The notes: generated by a model not told the origin, from the sequence alone. A DNA stretch of 59,738 bases from Bacteroidaceae bacterium (GCA_017522785.1 JAFWYF010000025.1:1-59738), one strand, 5' to 3'; shown: positions 25,813 through 35,461, counted from the stretch's first letter. Translations and numbers: made by a program.

Positions 25813-27354
25813 TTAAACCTTACCACCCTTCTTGAAAGTTTTTCCACCCTTTAGAAAAAGTTTCTTCTCGCCATCACGGCCGGCAGGGCGTTGCTCTCTA
25901 CGTGGTTTTCTATCGTTTTTGTCTTTGCCCCAACCTCTCACTGTTCTGTCATCGTTACTTCTACGTCTGTCGTCATTACGTTCACATCGGGCGTTATCTC
26001 TGCCACGCTCCGGTGATACCTTCTTTGCTGTTCTTGTTTTAAAATAGGACTCTAACTCGCGACGACGACGTATTGTTGCTTCATTTTCTGTTGCATCTAG
26101 GAATTCTTCTTCGCGTTCGATGCGATTATTACGAGGTTCATCATTAGAGCCTGTAAGACGTGATTTTCTTTTCAATGGGGCAAAATCCTTTTTCAACGCA
26201 TTTCCCTCATCGCGGAATCCTTTATATTTTCCTTGGAAAAGTTCATACTTACGAAATTCACAATCAAGGTCTCCATTATATAGTGGAATACGTGCCGATG
26301 CTTTTAAACCAACTTGGTCGAAACAGTCATAACTACTACTTATAATCCACGCCTCATTTCCTTGGAATGCATGTTTGAGACGTTCGCCCAAATCCTTATA
26401 TACCTGAAGAAGATTGTCGGAGGTTAGACGTTCGCCATAAGGTGGGTTCACTATCATAAGTGCACGTTTCTGTGGCTCTACAAAATCTTTTATATCGCGA
26501 CATTCAATCTCAATTACATCGCCCTGCATAGCAGACTTAACATTACGACGTGCACAGCCTACCATACGACCATCTACATCGTAACCATATATTTTATGTT
26601 TGAATTCACGCTCTGCCGAATCATCATCATAAATGGATTTAAACAGTTCGCTATCGAAATCTTTCCATTTTTCAAATGCATATCCCTGACGGAACACACC
26701 CGGAGCAATATTCTTTGCTATCAATGCTGCCTCAATAGGAATTGTTCCTGAACCACACATTGGGTCTATTAAATCACATTCGCCATGCCAACCAGAGAGC
26801 ATAATCATGCCGGCAGCTAAGACTTCGTTTATAGGAGCGGCACCGGTCTCGACACGATATCCACGACGGTGTAACGACTCTCCAGAACTGTCAAAAGCCA
26901 ATGTACACTCATCTTGTGCAATATGAATATGGAATATTAGGTCGGGGTTGTTCAATCGTACCGAAGGACGACGACCTTCTTTCTCATTAAAATAATCGGC
27001 AATAGCATCTTTTACACGATATGCCACAAATTTTGAATGACGAAATATATCGCTATATACTACTGCATCTACCGAAAAAGTTGAATTCGAGTCGAGATAT
27101 TCCTCCCACTCGACACCCTTTATTACATTATAAACCTCGTCGGCATCGGAAGCCTTAAAGTGCATTATCGGTTTAAGAATACGCACTGCTGTACGAAGGC
27201 AGAAATTTGCCCTATACATTAGTTCTTTGTTTCCTGTAAACGATACCATACGACGCCCAATTTGCACATTGTTTGCGCCTAATTCTACCAATTCCTTTGC
27301 TAAAACCTCTTCCAAGCCTTGAAATGTTTTAGCAATAAGTTCAAATTCTCCCAT
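25813..27354 (-). CDS. THUMP-domain class I RNA methyltransferase (RlmL-like) with basic C-terminal tail
   Basis: From the chosen start MGEFELIAKTFQGLEEVL the protein has 513 residues. The THUMP domain lies at about 40-150, followed by the methyltransferase core with CDLIDPMCGSGTIPIEAA (SAM site) and the catalytic-site motif MIVNPPYGERL near residue 310. It resembles the N-terminal half of RlmL, which methylates guanine N2 of 23S rRNA; the exact target is inferred. The last 120 or so residues are a disordered tail rich in Arg, Lys, Glu and Asp. The ATG at 27393 would add 13 hydrophobic residues and does not match the family. Confidence 0.88.
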   Translation of the reverse strand: MGEFELIAKTFQGLEEVLAKELVELGANNVQIGRRMVSFTGNKELMYRANFCLRTAVRILKPIMHFKASDADEVYNVIKGVEWEEYLDSNSTFSVDAVVYSDIFRHSKFVAYRVKDAIADYFNEKEGRRPSVRLNNPDLIFHIHIAQDECTLAFDSSGESLHRRGYRVETGAAPINEVLAAGMIMLSGWHGECDLIDPMCGSGTIPIEAALIAKNIAPGVFRQGYAFEKWKDFDSELFKSIYDDDSAEREFKHKIYGYDVDGRMVGCARRNVKSAMQGDVIEIECRDIKDFVEPQKRALMIVNPPYGERLTSDNLLQVYKDLGERLKHAFQGNEAWIISSSYDCFDQVGLKASARIPLYNGDLDCEFRKYELFQGKYKGFRDEGNALKKDFAPLKRKSRLTGSNDEPRNNRIEREEEFLDATENEATIRRRRELESYFKTRTAKKVSPERGRDNARCERNDDRRRSNDDRTVRGWGKDKNDRKPRREQRPAGRDGEKKLFLKGGKTFKKGGKV

Positions 27355-27425
27355 AAAACTATTAAAAAGAACAAAAAGATAAACCGTTATCAACGTATTT
27401 AGAAAACGGTTATAAAAATTCTGTG

Positions 27426-27433
27426 CGAAGATA
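27426..27433 (-). promoter_or_regulatory. -10 element of the methyltransferase-purD-znu operon
   Basis: The reverse strand reads TATCTTCG followed by CACA, the TTCG-type -10 element, 72 bases before the ATG. No TTG is seen at 19-21 bases upstream. It lies back to back with the promoter of the lytic transglycosylase gene. Confidence 0.5.
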
Positions 27434-27466
27434 CGAATAAAAAACTATTTAAAAAGATTATCATGG

Positions 27467-27497
27467 TTGTTATTTGTGGTAAAATTGGTTATCTTCG
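27467..27497 (+). promoter_or_regulatory. Promoter of the lytic transglycosylase gene
   Basis: TTG (27467-27469), a 20-base spacer and TATCTTCG (27490-27497) fit the Bacteroidetes promoter pattern. The predicted leader is about 20 bases to the ATG at 27525. Confidence 0.68.
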
Positions 27498-27524
27498 CGT
27501 TCCCAAAGAAAAATCGGGATAATT

Positions 27525-28493
27525 ATGCATAAAAGACAGATTACCATACTCACAACCATAATCATTACGATTACCTCTATCTTCTTACTTGCAAACAGCA
27601 ATGTAAGCAAAAAGAATATGCCATACTCACAAATTCCCTATTGTGTAGTTTCGCCTAAAATACCTGCCAGCATTGAGTTTGCCGGCAAGGAGATTGACAT
27701 TACGCAACAAGACCGCAGAGAGCGAATGGACCGTGAAATAATGGCCTTTACATATTCTCACATAAATACAATGCTACAAATAAAGCGTGCAAACAGATTA
27801 TTCCCTGTTATAGAGCCCATATTAAAAGAGTGTGGTATTCCCGATGACTTCAAATATTTGATGATTATAGAGAGTAATGGAGACATTTACGCACGTTCCA
27901 CTGTTGGTGCCGGAGGTCTATGGCAATTCATGGAATCGACAGGCAAGCAATATGGATTAGAAATAAACAAAGAGATAGACGAAAGATATCACATCGAAAA
28001 AGCAACCAGAGCAGCATGCAAATATCTTAGGAAAGGATACGAAGAGTATGAAAATTGGATGACTGTTGCAGCAAGTTACAATGCCGGAACGGCTAGCATA
28101 AGCAAAAGAATCGAGGCGCAACAAGAGAGAGATGGCATGAATCTGGCACTTGTTCCGGAGACATCACGATATCTTTTTCGTTTATTAGCAGCAAAGGCAC
28201 TCTTTTCCGACCCTGTGAATTATGGCTTCATACTACAACACCACGACCTGTATCCTCCATTGCCAATATCCAAGGAGATTAGTGTAAACAAGGCTGTCAT
28301 CAATTGGCCCGATATTGCCAAGAAGCATGGTTTAAGTTTTTTACAACTACGTGAGGCAAATCCATGGATACGCAGTACAAAATTGAACAATACTAAAAGG
28401 AAGAGTTACAAGGTTCTCATTCCCGACAGCATGAAACTACATTACGACCCCGAAGAGACAAATGCCCACAACCCCAAATGGGTTATCAGATAA
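27525..28493 (+). CDS. Lytic murein transglycosylase (SLT domain)
   Basis: The 322-residue protein has an N-terminal signal or membrane anchor (ILTTIIITITSIFLLA) and a GH23 lysozyme-like domain. The catalytic Glu is in YLMIIESNGD near residue 122, followed by STVGAGGLWQFMESTGKQYGL and the conserved AASYNAGTASI near residue 187. Such enzymes cleave peptidoglycan with formation of 1,6-anhydro-MurNAc. The C-terminal 70 residues resemble a single degenerate LysM-like linker rather than the full tandem LysM of MltD. Its stop codon overlaps the 3' end of manC by 8 bases. Confidence 0.88.
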   Translation: MHKRQITILTTIIITITSIFLLANSNVSKKNMPYSQIPYCVVSPKIPASIEFAGKEIDITQQDRRERMDREIMAFTYSHINTMLQIKRANRLFPVIEPILKECGIPDDFKYLMIIESNGDIYARSTVGAGGLWQFMESTGKQYGLEINKEIDERYHIEKATRAACKYLRKGYEEYENWMTVAASYNAGTASISKRIEAQQERDGMNLALVPETSRYLFRLLAAKALFSDPVNYGFILQHHDLYPPLPISKEISVNKAVINWPDIAKKHGLSFLQLREANPWIRSTKLNNTKRKSYKVLIPDSMKLHYDPEETNAHNPKWVIR

Positions 28494-29580
28494 ACTCCTC
28501 GCCCGACCTCATGCGAACATCATTAAGAAACTTGCGAATATCGCGTTCATCGCCTTTTTTGCATATCAATAGAACGTTATCGGTATCTACTACTAACAAG
28601 TCCTCAATATCCTGCATCACTGCCAATTTACCTTTTGGCAGGACAAGAACATTGTCGCGACAGTCGTAAAGCATTGCATTAGGATTTGTTACAACATTTC
28701 CATCTTCATCTTGTGGCATATAGCCATACAGAGTATTCCATGTACCTATATCGGCCCAACCAAATTCTCCAACCTCAACAAACACATTGTCGGCCTTCTC
28801 CATAACAGCCACATCCATTGCCGCACTTGGAAAGGATGTGTATGCTTCATAAATTCTACGACGACGCTCATCACGATTAGGATATTCGCTAAAAAGACGC
28901 TCCAACTCGCCCATCATATCGGGCAATAACTCGGTCATAGTATTTATGAGCGTTTTGACATTGCATATATATATGCCTGAATTCCAATAGAACTCTCCAC
29001 TCTCCATGAATATTTTGGCAAAGTTATATGCAGGTTTTTCAGTAAATGTACGCACCTTGTAGAATTTCCCTTTATCCGATAGGGAGCTCTCGTTCTCTAT
29101 CTGGATGTATCCGTAACGAGTCTCGGGACATGTAGGTTTTATACCTATAATAACAAGCTTGTTCTGCTCTGCAACAAAGTCGAGCCCATTGGAGAGTGTT
29201 TGAACAAATAGGTCCTCATCGACTACTAATTGGTCGGCCTGTGCTACAACAATATTAGCATCGGGGTTTAGTTGATATATGTGGGATGCCACATAGGCAG
29301 TACTTGGCGCTGTTCCTCTATATGTAGGTTCGTGAAGTACCTGATCGACTGAAAGACCCGGTATCTGCTCATGCACCAAAGTCGAATATTCTATGTTTGT
29401 GGAGATTATTATGTTCTCTTTAGGAACAATACGACTATAACGGTCGAAGGTTTGTTGTAACAATGTTTTGCCACAACTCAACAAATCGAGAAATTGTTTT
29501 GGGAGACGTTTCCTGCTGAGAGGCCATAAGCGACTACCCACTCCACCGGCCATTATTACGCAATATCTGTTATTGTCCAT
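28486..29580 (-). CDS. manC: Mannose-1-phosphate guanylyltransferase
   Basis: The 364-residue nucleotidyltransferase makes GDP-mannose from GTP and mannose-1-phosphate. The pyrophosphorylase signature is MAGGVGSRLWPLSRKRLPKQF near residues 10-30. FTEKPAYNFAKIF and FYWNSGIYI near residues 180-205 form the sugar site. It is the short type without the C-terminal phosphomannose isomerase domain. GDP-mannose feeds surface glycans and GDP-fucose. It is convergent with the transglycosylase gene, with an 8-base 3' overlap and no obvious terminator between them. Confidence 0.92.
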   Translation of the reverse strand: MDNNRYCVIMAGGVGSRLWPLSRKRLPKQFLDLLSCGKTLLQQTFDRYSRIVPKENIIISTNIEYSTLVHEQIPGLSVDQVLHEPTYRGTAPSTAYVASHIYQLNPDANIVVAQADQLVVDEDLFVQTLSNGLDFVAEQNKLVIIGIKPTCPETRYGYIQIENESSLSDKGKFYKVRTFTEKPAYNFAKIFMESGEFYWNSGIYICNVKTLINTMTELLPDMMGELERLFSEYPNRDERRRRIYEAYTSFPSAAMDVAVMEKADNVFVEVGEFGWADIGTWNTLYGYMPQDEDGNVVTNPNAMLYDCRDNVLVLPKGKLAVMQDIEDLLVVDTDNVLLICKKGDERDIRKFLNDVRMRSGEEFI

Positions 29581-29686
29581 TTCGCAGGGATTTATATGGT
29601 TATACCTATTATATACTTTGACAACGCAAGTATAATATTTTTATTGCTAAAAAACGATGAGTTTGTCGGTTTTTTAACAAAATTAA

Positions 29687-29712
29687 GAGGGAATATCAAA
29701 AGACATTCCCTC
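29687..29712 (-). terminator. Probable terminator after asnS
   Basis: An 8-bp stem GAGGGAAT with a 10-base loop lies 22 bases beyond the asnS stop on the reverse strand, followed by TTAATTTTGTT. It is moderate in strength. Confidence 0.6.
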
Positions 29713-29734
29713 CTAAACAATATTCTAAATACTA

Positions 29735-31138
29735 TTAGAATTCAGCATTATTCGGAGTACGCGGGAAAGGTATCACATCGCGTATATTTGCCATACCTGT
29801 TACAAAGAGCAACAAGCGTTCAAAGCCTAGTCCGAAACCGGAGTGTGGGCATGAGCCATAGCGACGAGTATCGAGATACCACCACATATCTTTCATTGGA
29901 ATACCAAGTTCCTCTATACGTGTAAGCAGTTTGTTATAATCGGCCTCACGCTCGGAGCCACCGATAATTTCACCAATTTTTGGGAAAAGGACATCCATTG
30001 CACGCACTGTCTTACCATCCTCGTTCTGCTTCATGTAGAATGCTTTTATCTCCTTTGGATAATCGGTTAATATGACAGGACGTTTAAAATGATGTTCCAC
30101 CAAATAACGTTCATGCTCAGAGGCCAAATCGACACCCCAATATACGGGGAACTCAAATTTGTGTCCACCGGCAACAGCATCCTCAAGAATTTTTATACCA
30201 TCGGTATAGCTCAAACGTACAAATTTTGTATCGACGATAGAGCGCAAACGCTCGATGAGACCTTTGTCAATCATATTATTGAGGAATGTTATATCCTCCA
30301 TACAATTGTCGAGTGCCCATTGTACACAATATTTTATGAACTCCTCGGCAAGGTCCATATTATCTGTAATATCATTGAATGCCACCTCGGGTTCAATCAT
30401 CCAGAACTCAGCAAGATGTCTGGGAGTATTTGAATTCTCGGCACGGAAAGTGGGACCAAAAGTGTAGATTGCACCCAATGCTGTAGCTGCTAACTCACCC
30501 TCTAACTGACCCGACACAGTAAGGCTTGCCTGCTTACCGAAAAAATCGCTATCGTATTTTATGCTACCCTGCTCATCTTTTTTAAGGTCGTAGAGGTTCA
30601 TTGTTGTTACTTGGAACATCTGACCTGCACCTTCGCAATCAGAAGCTGTGATAATAGGTGTATGGAAATAATAAAAACCTTTATCGTGGAAGAACTTGTG
30701 TATTGCATATGCCATATTATGGCGAATACGGAACACCGCGCCGAATGTATTTGTGCGTGGACGCAAATGTGCTACTGTACGCATATACTCCATTGTCTGT
30801 CCTTTCTTTTGCAAAGGATAGGTGTTATCACACTCACCAAGCACTTCTATTTCTGTAGCCTGTATCTCAACCGACTGACCACCTCCGATAGATTCAACAA
30901 GTGTACCATTAACACTAAGACATGCACCTGTTGTGAAAAGTTTTATTAACTCCTCATCGAATTTGTCTGTATCAATAACTACTTGTACATTATTTATTGT
31001 TGAACCGTCATTAAGTGCCACAAAGGCTACCTGTTTACTACTACGGCGAGTTCTTACCCAACCTTTTACATTTACTTCGGCCCCAAATGTAGCGCTTTTA
31101 AGTAAATCGACAATTCTTGTTCGTTTTATCGCTTTCAT
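29735..31138 (-). CDS. asnS: Asparaginyl-tRNA synthetase
   Basis: This 467-residue class IIb synthetase charges tRNA-Asn. The OB-fold anticodon-binding domain is at about residues 15-105 ([24 protein letters not shown]). Motif 2 is recognisable in the [22 protein letters not shown] segment, and motif 3 in [16 protein letters not shown] near the C-terminus. [12 protein letters not shown] and [10 protein letters not shown] support asparagine rather than aspartate specificity. It follows the pseudouridine synthase by 26 bases, in a purB-rsu-asnS unit. Confidence 0.95.
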   Translation of the reverse strand: MKAIKRTRIVDLLKSATFGAEVNVKGWVRTRRSSKQVAFVALNDGSTINNVQVVIDTDKFDEELIKLFTTGACLSVNGTLVESIGGGQSVEIQATEIEVLGECDNTYPLQKKGQTMEYMRTVAHLRPRTNTFGAVFRIRHNMAYAIHKFFHDKGFYYFHTPIITASDCEGAGQMFQVTTMNLYDLKKDEQGSIKYDSDFFGKQASLTVSGQLEGELAATALGAIYTFGPTFRAENSNTPRHLAEFWMIEPEVAFNDITDNMDLAEEFIKYCVQWALDNCMEDITFLNNMIDKGLIERLRSIVDTKFVRLSYTDGIKILEDAVAGGHKFEFPVYWGVDLASEHERYLVEHHFKRPVILTDYPKEIKAFYMKQNEDGKTVRAMDVLFPKIGEIIGGSEREADYNKLLTRIEELGIPMKDMWWYLDTRRYGSCPHSGFGLGFERLLLFVTGMANIRDVIPFPRTPNNAEF

Positions 31139-31164
31139 CGTTTGTATAATATTGCAATAAATAT

Positions 31165-32370
31165 TTATTCGTATGCACCCATACGTAGCATATTAACCTC
31201 TTTCTCAGTTAAATAGCGCCAATCGCCACGTTTCAAGTTCTTCTTTGTAAGACCGGCGAAAAGGACACGGTCTAGTTTGTTTACACGATATCCTAAATGT
31301 TCTAACATACGGCGTACTATTCTGTTTTTGCCGGAATGTATTTCTATACCTATTTGTGAACGGTCGGCATCGTTTACATAAGTTACCTCGTCGGCATATA
31401 CAGGACCATCCTCAAGTTCAATACCATTTACTAAAAGATCCATATCGGACATTGCCACATTCTTGTCGCATGTTACATGATATATCTTCTTTTTCATAAA
31501 TTTGGGATGTGTTAGTTTAGAGGCCAAATCTCCATCGTTTGTGAGCAAGAGTACACCGGTTGTATTACGGTCGAGACGACCTACAGGATAGATTCTCTCT
31601 TTACCTATTCCGCGTAGACATTGCAATACAGTTTTACGCTCTTGAGGATCGTCTACAGTAGTTACACAATCTTTTGGTTTATTGAGCAGAACATAAACTT
31701 TACGTTCGGGATTAACACGTTCGCCATTGAAACGTATATCGTCGTTGTGTGTAACCTTTGTTCCCAATTCTGTTACTATAGCCCCATTTACGCTTACAAG
31801 GCCTGCTTGAATATAGTTATCTGCCTCGCGACGAGAGCACAAGCCGGCATTTGCAAGATATTTATTCAAACGCACAGGAGCATCGGGGTCGATAACTGCC
31901 TCGCGATATGCTATACGTTTCTTTTTACTGTATTTTGCGTTAGGGTCGTAGGTAGATGTACGATGACTACGCTGTCCATAACTATTACGCTCTGTATTAT
32001 ATGTTGTATTTTCGCCACTATTATAAGAGTTATTATAACTACGATAACCACCCTGACGACCACCTCTCTCGCCACCCTGTTGCGAGCCGTAGCCTCCAAA
32101 TCGTGAACGTCCGGAATGTTCAGAACCTTGACGGTTTGAATCGAAATTACGTGTTGAACGGTTATTGCGATTATAACGGCCAAATTCCCCGTTATTATCA
32201 CTATCGCGACGTTCTACACGTGCATAACGAGGATTTCCATCCGATGCCTTATTGAAACGGGGACGTCTTAATCTATTATCCTCGTTAAAATTTGGATTGA
32301 ACGAACTACGTTCTCTACTCTCATTTCTCGGAGAAAAACCATCCGAGCGTTTGTTTCTAAAATTATCCAT
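31165..32370 (-). CDS. rRNA pseudouridine synthase (RsuA/RluB family) with long low-complexity N-terminal tail
   Basis: The conserved part covers the last 240 residues: an S4 RNA-binding domain ([21 protein letters not shown]) and the RsuA/RluB/RluE/RluF catalytic domain with the nucleophile Asp in [20 protein letters not shown] and the closing [17 protein letters not shown]. The enzyme isomerises uridine in rRNA; the exact position is unknown. About 140 residues before the S4 domain are a disordered tail rich in Arg, Asn, Gly, Ser and Tyr. I use the ATG at 32370 ([12 protein letters not shown]); the frame can extend to 32394. It is 39 bases after purB. Confidence 0.88.
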   Translation of the reverse strand: MDNFRNKRSDGFSPRNESRERSSFNPNFNEDNRLRRPRFNKASDGNPRYARVERRDSDNNGEFGRYNRNNRSTRNFDSNRQGSEHSGRSRFGGYGSQQGGERGGRQGGYRSYNNSYNSGENTTYNTERNSYGQRSHRTSTYDPNAKYSKKKRIAYREAVIDPDAPVRLNKYLANAGLCSRREADNYIQAGLVSVNGAIVTELGTKVTHNDDIRFNGERVNPERKVYVLLNKPKDCVTTVDDPQERKTVLQCLRGIGKERIYPVGRLDRNTTGVLLLTNDGDLASKLTHPKFMKKKIYHVTCDKNVAMSDMDLLVNGIELEDGPVYADEVTYVNDADRSQIGIEIHSGKNRIVRRMLEHLGYRVNKLDRVLFAGLTKKNLKRGDWRYLTEKEVNMLRMGAYE

Positions 32371-32409
32371 TGTATTACATTTTACGAACCTCACGGTCCA
32401 AATATTCTA

Positions 32410-33756
32410 TTATAATCCGGTGTAAGAGTGCGGAGTGATGGCACGAAGTTCCTCTTTCACGCTATCAGAAACATCCAAGCCATCGATGAACTGCAATAGA
32501 GAGTTCTGGTCGATTTTGCTATTGGTACGTGTAAGAGCCTTAAGCGCCTCGTAGGGATTAGGATATGCCTCACGGCGTAGGATTGTTTGAATACCCTCGG
32601 CACAAACACTCCAACAGTTATCCAATTCGTTATATATAGCATTCTCATTAAGCAACAATTTGCGCAGTCCGGTCATCGTACTCTTTACAGCAATGAGCAT
32701 GTGCCCCATAGGAACACCCACATTACGTAACACAGTAGAGTCGGTGAGGTCGCGTTGCAAACGAGAGATTGGCAGTTTAACCGACAAATGGTCTAGTATG
32801 GCATTTGCTATACCCAAGTTTCCTTCACTGTTTTCAAAATCGATAGGGTTAACCTTATGTGGCATAGCACTAGAACCCACCTCTCCGGCTTTAATCTTTT
32901 GCTTAAAGAATTCCATTGATATGTATTGCCAGAAGTCGCGGTCCATGTCCATTATCACTGTATTTATACGACGCATCGCATCGAACAAAGCCGCCAAATT
33001 ATCGTAGTTGGAAATTTGTGTGGTATATTGCTCACGTTGCAGGCCCAACTTCTCACTTACAAAATTGTTTGCAAATGTTTTCCAATCGATTGCCGGATAC
33101 GCAATGTGATGTGCATTAAAGTTTCCTGTAGCACCACCAAATTTAGCAGAAATTACACACTGCTTTAATTGAGCCAATTGGGTCTCTAAGCGATAAACGA
33201 AGACCATCACTTCCTTTCCCAAACGTGTAGGAGATGCCGGCTGACCATGTGTACGTGCCAACATAGGAATCTCTTTCCATGCTTCGGCGTATTCGCGTAG
33301 TTGGGCTATCATCTCTTCGATTGCCGGATAGTACACATCTTGTAATGCATTTTTAATTGTGCAAGGAATTGAGGTGTTATTTATATCCTGCGAGGTTAGT
33401 CCAAAGTGTATAAATTCTTTATACGCATCTAAACCACCGATAGCATCAAAACGCTCTTTTATAAAGTACTCAACAGCCTTTACATCGTGGTTTGTAACCT
33501 TTTCAATCTCCTTTATACGACGTGCATCATCGGTTGTAAATTCCTGATAGATTTTGCGCAGTTGAGGGAATAGCGATGAATTCACCCCCTTTAATTGAGG
33601 GAGAGGCAACTCGCAGAGAGCAATAAAATACTCTATCTCAACGAGTACACGATATTTCATAAGTGCATACTCCGAGAAATATTCGGCCAAAGATACAGTC
33701 TTACCCCTATAACGGCCATCTATAGGTGATATTGCTGTAAGGATGTCTAGTTCCAT
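32410..33756 (-). CDS. purB: Adenylosuccinate lyase
   Basis: From MELDILTAISPIDGRYRGKT the protein has 448 residues. It belongs to the fumarase/aspartase superfamily and removes fumarate from SAICAR and from adenylosuccinate in purine synthesis. The signature GSSAMPHKVNPIDFENSEGN carries the catalytic serine loop near residue 290, and ARTHGQPASPT contains the catalytic histidine region. It is the E. coli-type PurB (ISPIDGRY start). The frame extends to an ATG at 33813, but a -10 element at 33785-33792 lies between the two, supporting the later start. Confidence 0.94.
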   Translation of the reverse strand: MELDILTAISPIDGRYRGKTVSLAEYFSEYALMKYRVLVEIEYFIALCELPLPQLKGVNSSLFPQLRKIYQEFTTDDARRIKEIEKVTNHDVKAVEYFIKERFDAIGGLDAYKEFIHFGLTSQDINNTSIPCTIKNALQDVYYPAIEEMIAQLREYAEAWKEIPMLARTHGQPASPTRLGKEVMVFVYRLETQLAQLKQCVISAKFGGATGNFNAHHIAYPAIDWKTFANNFVSEKLGLQREQYTTQISNYDNLAALFDAMRRINTVIMDMDRDFWQYISMEFFKQKIKAGEVGSSAMPHKVNPIDFENSEGNLGIANAILDHLSVKLPISRLQRDLTDSTVLRNVGVPMGHMLIAVKSTMTGLRKLLLNENAIYNELDNCWSVCAEGIQTILRREAYPNPYEALKALTRTNSKIDQNSLLQFIDGLDVSDSVKEELRAITPHSYTGL

Positions 33757-33784
33757 GTCTGTGAATCTATTTTGTTTTCTGTTG

Positions 33785-33792
33785 CAAAAATA
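33785..33792 (-). promoter_or_regulatory. -10 element of the purB operon
   Basis: The reverse strand reads TATTTTTG followed by CAA, an exact match 28 bases before the chosen purB start. No TTG at the right distance. I see no PurR- or purine-riboswitch-like structure in the short leader. Confidence 0.5.
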
Positions 33793-33891
33793 GTACTTTT
33801 TAAGCATAAACACTCGTACTATGCAGAAAGTTTAATAAAAATAAGCAATTTTACTATTACATACAGATTGTAAAGTACTTAATACACAAAA

Positions 33892-33911
33892 ACCTGCGCT
33901 ACTGCGCAGGT
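33892..33911 (-). terminator. Terminator after the tRNA-Val pair
   Basis: An 8-bp GC-rich stem (ACCTGCGC, loop of 4) is followed on the reverse strand by TTTTT, 10 bases after the second tRNA-Val. Confidence 0.82.
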
Positions 33912-33921
33912 CTCATATCTG

Positions 33922-33996
33922 TGGGCGTTGACGGATTCGAACCGCCGACCCTCTGCTTGTAAGGCAGATGCTCTAAACCAGCTGAGCTAAACGCCC
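33922..33996 (-). tRNA. tRNA-Val(TAC), copy 2
   Basis: The acceptor strands GGGCGTT and AACGCCC pair and are followed by discriminator A. The anticodon loop CTTACAA gives anticodon TAC (valine, GTA codons). The T-arm reads GGCGGTTCGAATCC. It is identical over all 75 bases to the copy at 34052-34126; the identity extends a few bases past the 3' end (TATCTG in both). Confidence 0.95.
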
Positions 33997-34051
33997 TTAA
34001 AATTACGGGATGCAACCAAAAAGAAAAAATCTATTCTACTAACCTTATCTG

Positions 34052-34126
34052 TGGGCGTTGACGGATTCGAACCGCCGACCCTCTGCTTGTAAGGCAGATG
34101 CTCTAAACCAGCTGAGCTAAACGCCC
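34052..34126 (-). tRNA. tRNA-Val(TAC), copy 1
   Basis: It is identical to the copy at 33922-33996, separated from it by 55 bases. It is the promoter-proximal gene of the pair, with a complete promoter at 34155-34186. Same acceptor, anticodon TAC and T-arm as copy 2. Confidence 0.95.
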
Positions 34127-34154
34127 TCAAAGGTTGCAACCCTTAAATGCGATG

Positions 34155-34186
34155 CAAAGGTACAATGTTTTTTTATATCTACCAAA
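34155..34186 (-). promoter_or_regulatory. Promoter of the tRNA-Val pair
   Basis: The reverse strand shows TTTG, 20 bases and TACCTTTG, a complete Bacteroidetes promoter about 29 bases before the first tRNA-Val. Confidence 0.75.
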
Positions 34187-34249
34187 CATTTTTGCAAATT
34201 ATTTTTTCACAGCACAAAAAAAGACCTGCGATTAAATATAAATATAAAA

Positions 34250-34280
34250 AAATGAGGAGCAGTTGAACTACTCCTCATTT
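34250..34280 (-). terminator. Terminator after ompA
   Basis: A 10-bp stem (AAATGAGGAG and complement) with a further short inner pairing lies 21 bases after the ompA stop codon. On the reverse strand it is followed by TTTTTATATT. Confidence 0.78.
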
Positions 34281-34300
34281 GTATTTATGTCGATAATATC

Positions 34301-35461
34301 TTACTTAACGATAGAGATGATTACACGACGGTTGAGACGAGCGGGTTTCTCTGCATCAACACCACCCTTGCCCTCAACTACGAGGTCAGACTCAGCAACG
34401 CCCAACTTAACGAGCTCAGCAGCAACTGCCTTAGCACGAGCCTCAGAAAGTTTCTGGTTGTATGAAGCAGAACCTGTTGCGCTGTCAGCATAACCTACTA
34501 CAGAAAGTTTCAAACCAGCGTTCTTAGCAGCATTTGCCAAAGACTGCAAGTTGATGATCTCTTTCTTAGAAGCAACCTTAGATGAGTTGAATGCGAAGAA
34601 TACAGACTGTGCAACATCAACAAACTTAGGCTCAGCCTCGAGTTGTTTGATTCTGTCTTGTGCCTTAGCCAACGCAGCCTTAGCAGCAGCGAGCTGAGAC
34701 TTCAACTGTGCATTCTCAGCCTCTTTAGCCTGCAACTGAGCGTTGAGCTCTGCAAGAGCAGCAGCGTTCATTGCCATGATTGCATCCAAATCGGGAGCGT
34801 TGTCCCAACCTACTCTGTTGAACTTGTATGTTACACCAACTTGAGCAGCGAAGAGCATATCATAGCCATTGTGATGACTTGCCCAACCACCGAAGCCGTT
34901 CTTTGCCATCATACCAGAGAGCTCAAAATTAACAGCCCAATGTTTAGCAACGCGGAATGTATTCAACAAACCGAAGTTGGCTGTCAAAGAACCAGCCTTA
35001 CCGTTACCGCTTGCACCTTTAACATCAACATTTGCACCGTAACCCAAACCTACATAAGGTATAGCATTCCAGATACGGCTTTCGTTATAACCACAAAGAA
35101 GGTTGCTCAAGTTGAACAACATGTCCATGTGTACGTTATAGAAATCGCACTTGTCTGCATCCTCGTAAGATTTAAGTTCCCAACCGTTGTAGCCAATTCT
35201 CCAACCGAAACCGGGAGTGTGCCACTTACCGAAGTTAACAGAAACTGCAGGTGTTCCATGGTCGAACATGCTCTCGCCATTGGTACGAGCACCATTAAAT
35301 ACTTGATAGCCACCGTTCACACTTACGAACCAGTTGCTCCAGAAGCTATTGGTAACAACGCTGTTCTTCAAAGTAGGAACTACGACCTCGCTAACTGTCT
35401 CCTGTGCATAAGAGACCATTGCAATACTGGCAATAGCCAGTGAAATCATAAACTTTTTCAT
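34301..35461 (-). CDS. OmpA family outer membrane protein
   Basis: The 386-residue protein has a signal peptide (MKKFMISLAIASIAMVSYA, cleavage before QE), an N-terminal beta-barrel domain (about residues 35-215, aromatic-rich strands such as GFGWRIGYNGWELKSY), an Ala/Gln/Lys coiled coil (about 225-275, LAELNAQLQAKEAENAQLK) and a C-terminal OmpA domain. The peptidoglycan-binding residues are in YNQKLSEARAKAV and ARLNRRVII. It anchors the outer membrane to the cell wall and is probably abundant. It is monocistronic, with a complete promoter about 140 bases upstream, leaving a long leader, and a terminator after it. Confidence 0.93.
   Translation of the reverse strand: MKKFMISLAIASIAMVSYAQETVSEVVVPTLKNSVVTNSFWSNWFVSVNGGYQVFNGARTNGESMFDHGTPAVSVNFGKWHTPGFGWRIGYNGWELKSYEDADKCDFYNVHMDMLFNLSNLLCGYNESRIWNAIPYVGLGYGANVDVKGASGNGKAGSLTANFGLLNTFRVAKHWAVNFELSGMMAKNGFGGWASHHNGYDMLFAAQVGVTYKFNRVGWDNAPDLDAIMAMNAAALAELNAQLQAKEAENAQLKSQLAAAKAALAKAQDRIKQLEAEPKFVDVAQSVFFAFNSSKVASKKEIINLQSLANAAKNAGLKLSVVGYADSATGSASYNQKLSEARAKAVAAELVKLGVAESDLVVEGKGGVDAEKPARLNRRVIISIVK

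Noticed and set aside
31621-32106. A forward open frame opposite the pseudouridine synthase tail
   Set aside because: It is the complement of the low-complexity Arg/Asn/Gly-rich coding region; its own translation is also low complexity.
33922-34126. Tandem tRNA-Val copies as attachment-site duplication from an integrated element
   Set aside because: The copies are complete, only 55 bases apart, have nothing between them and share one promoter and terminator.
34643-35443. A 266-codon open frame on the forward strand opposite ompA
   Set aside because: It is antisense to a clear OmpA gene with signal peptide and domains, and its translation is rich in Cys, Ile and His without any domain. It follows from the biased codons of the Ala/Lys-rich coiled coil.
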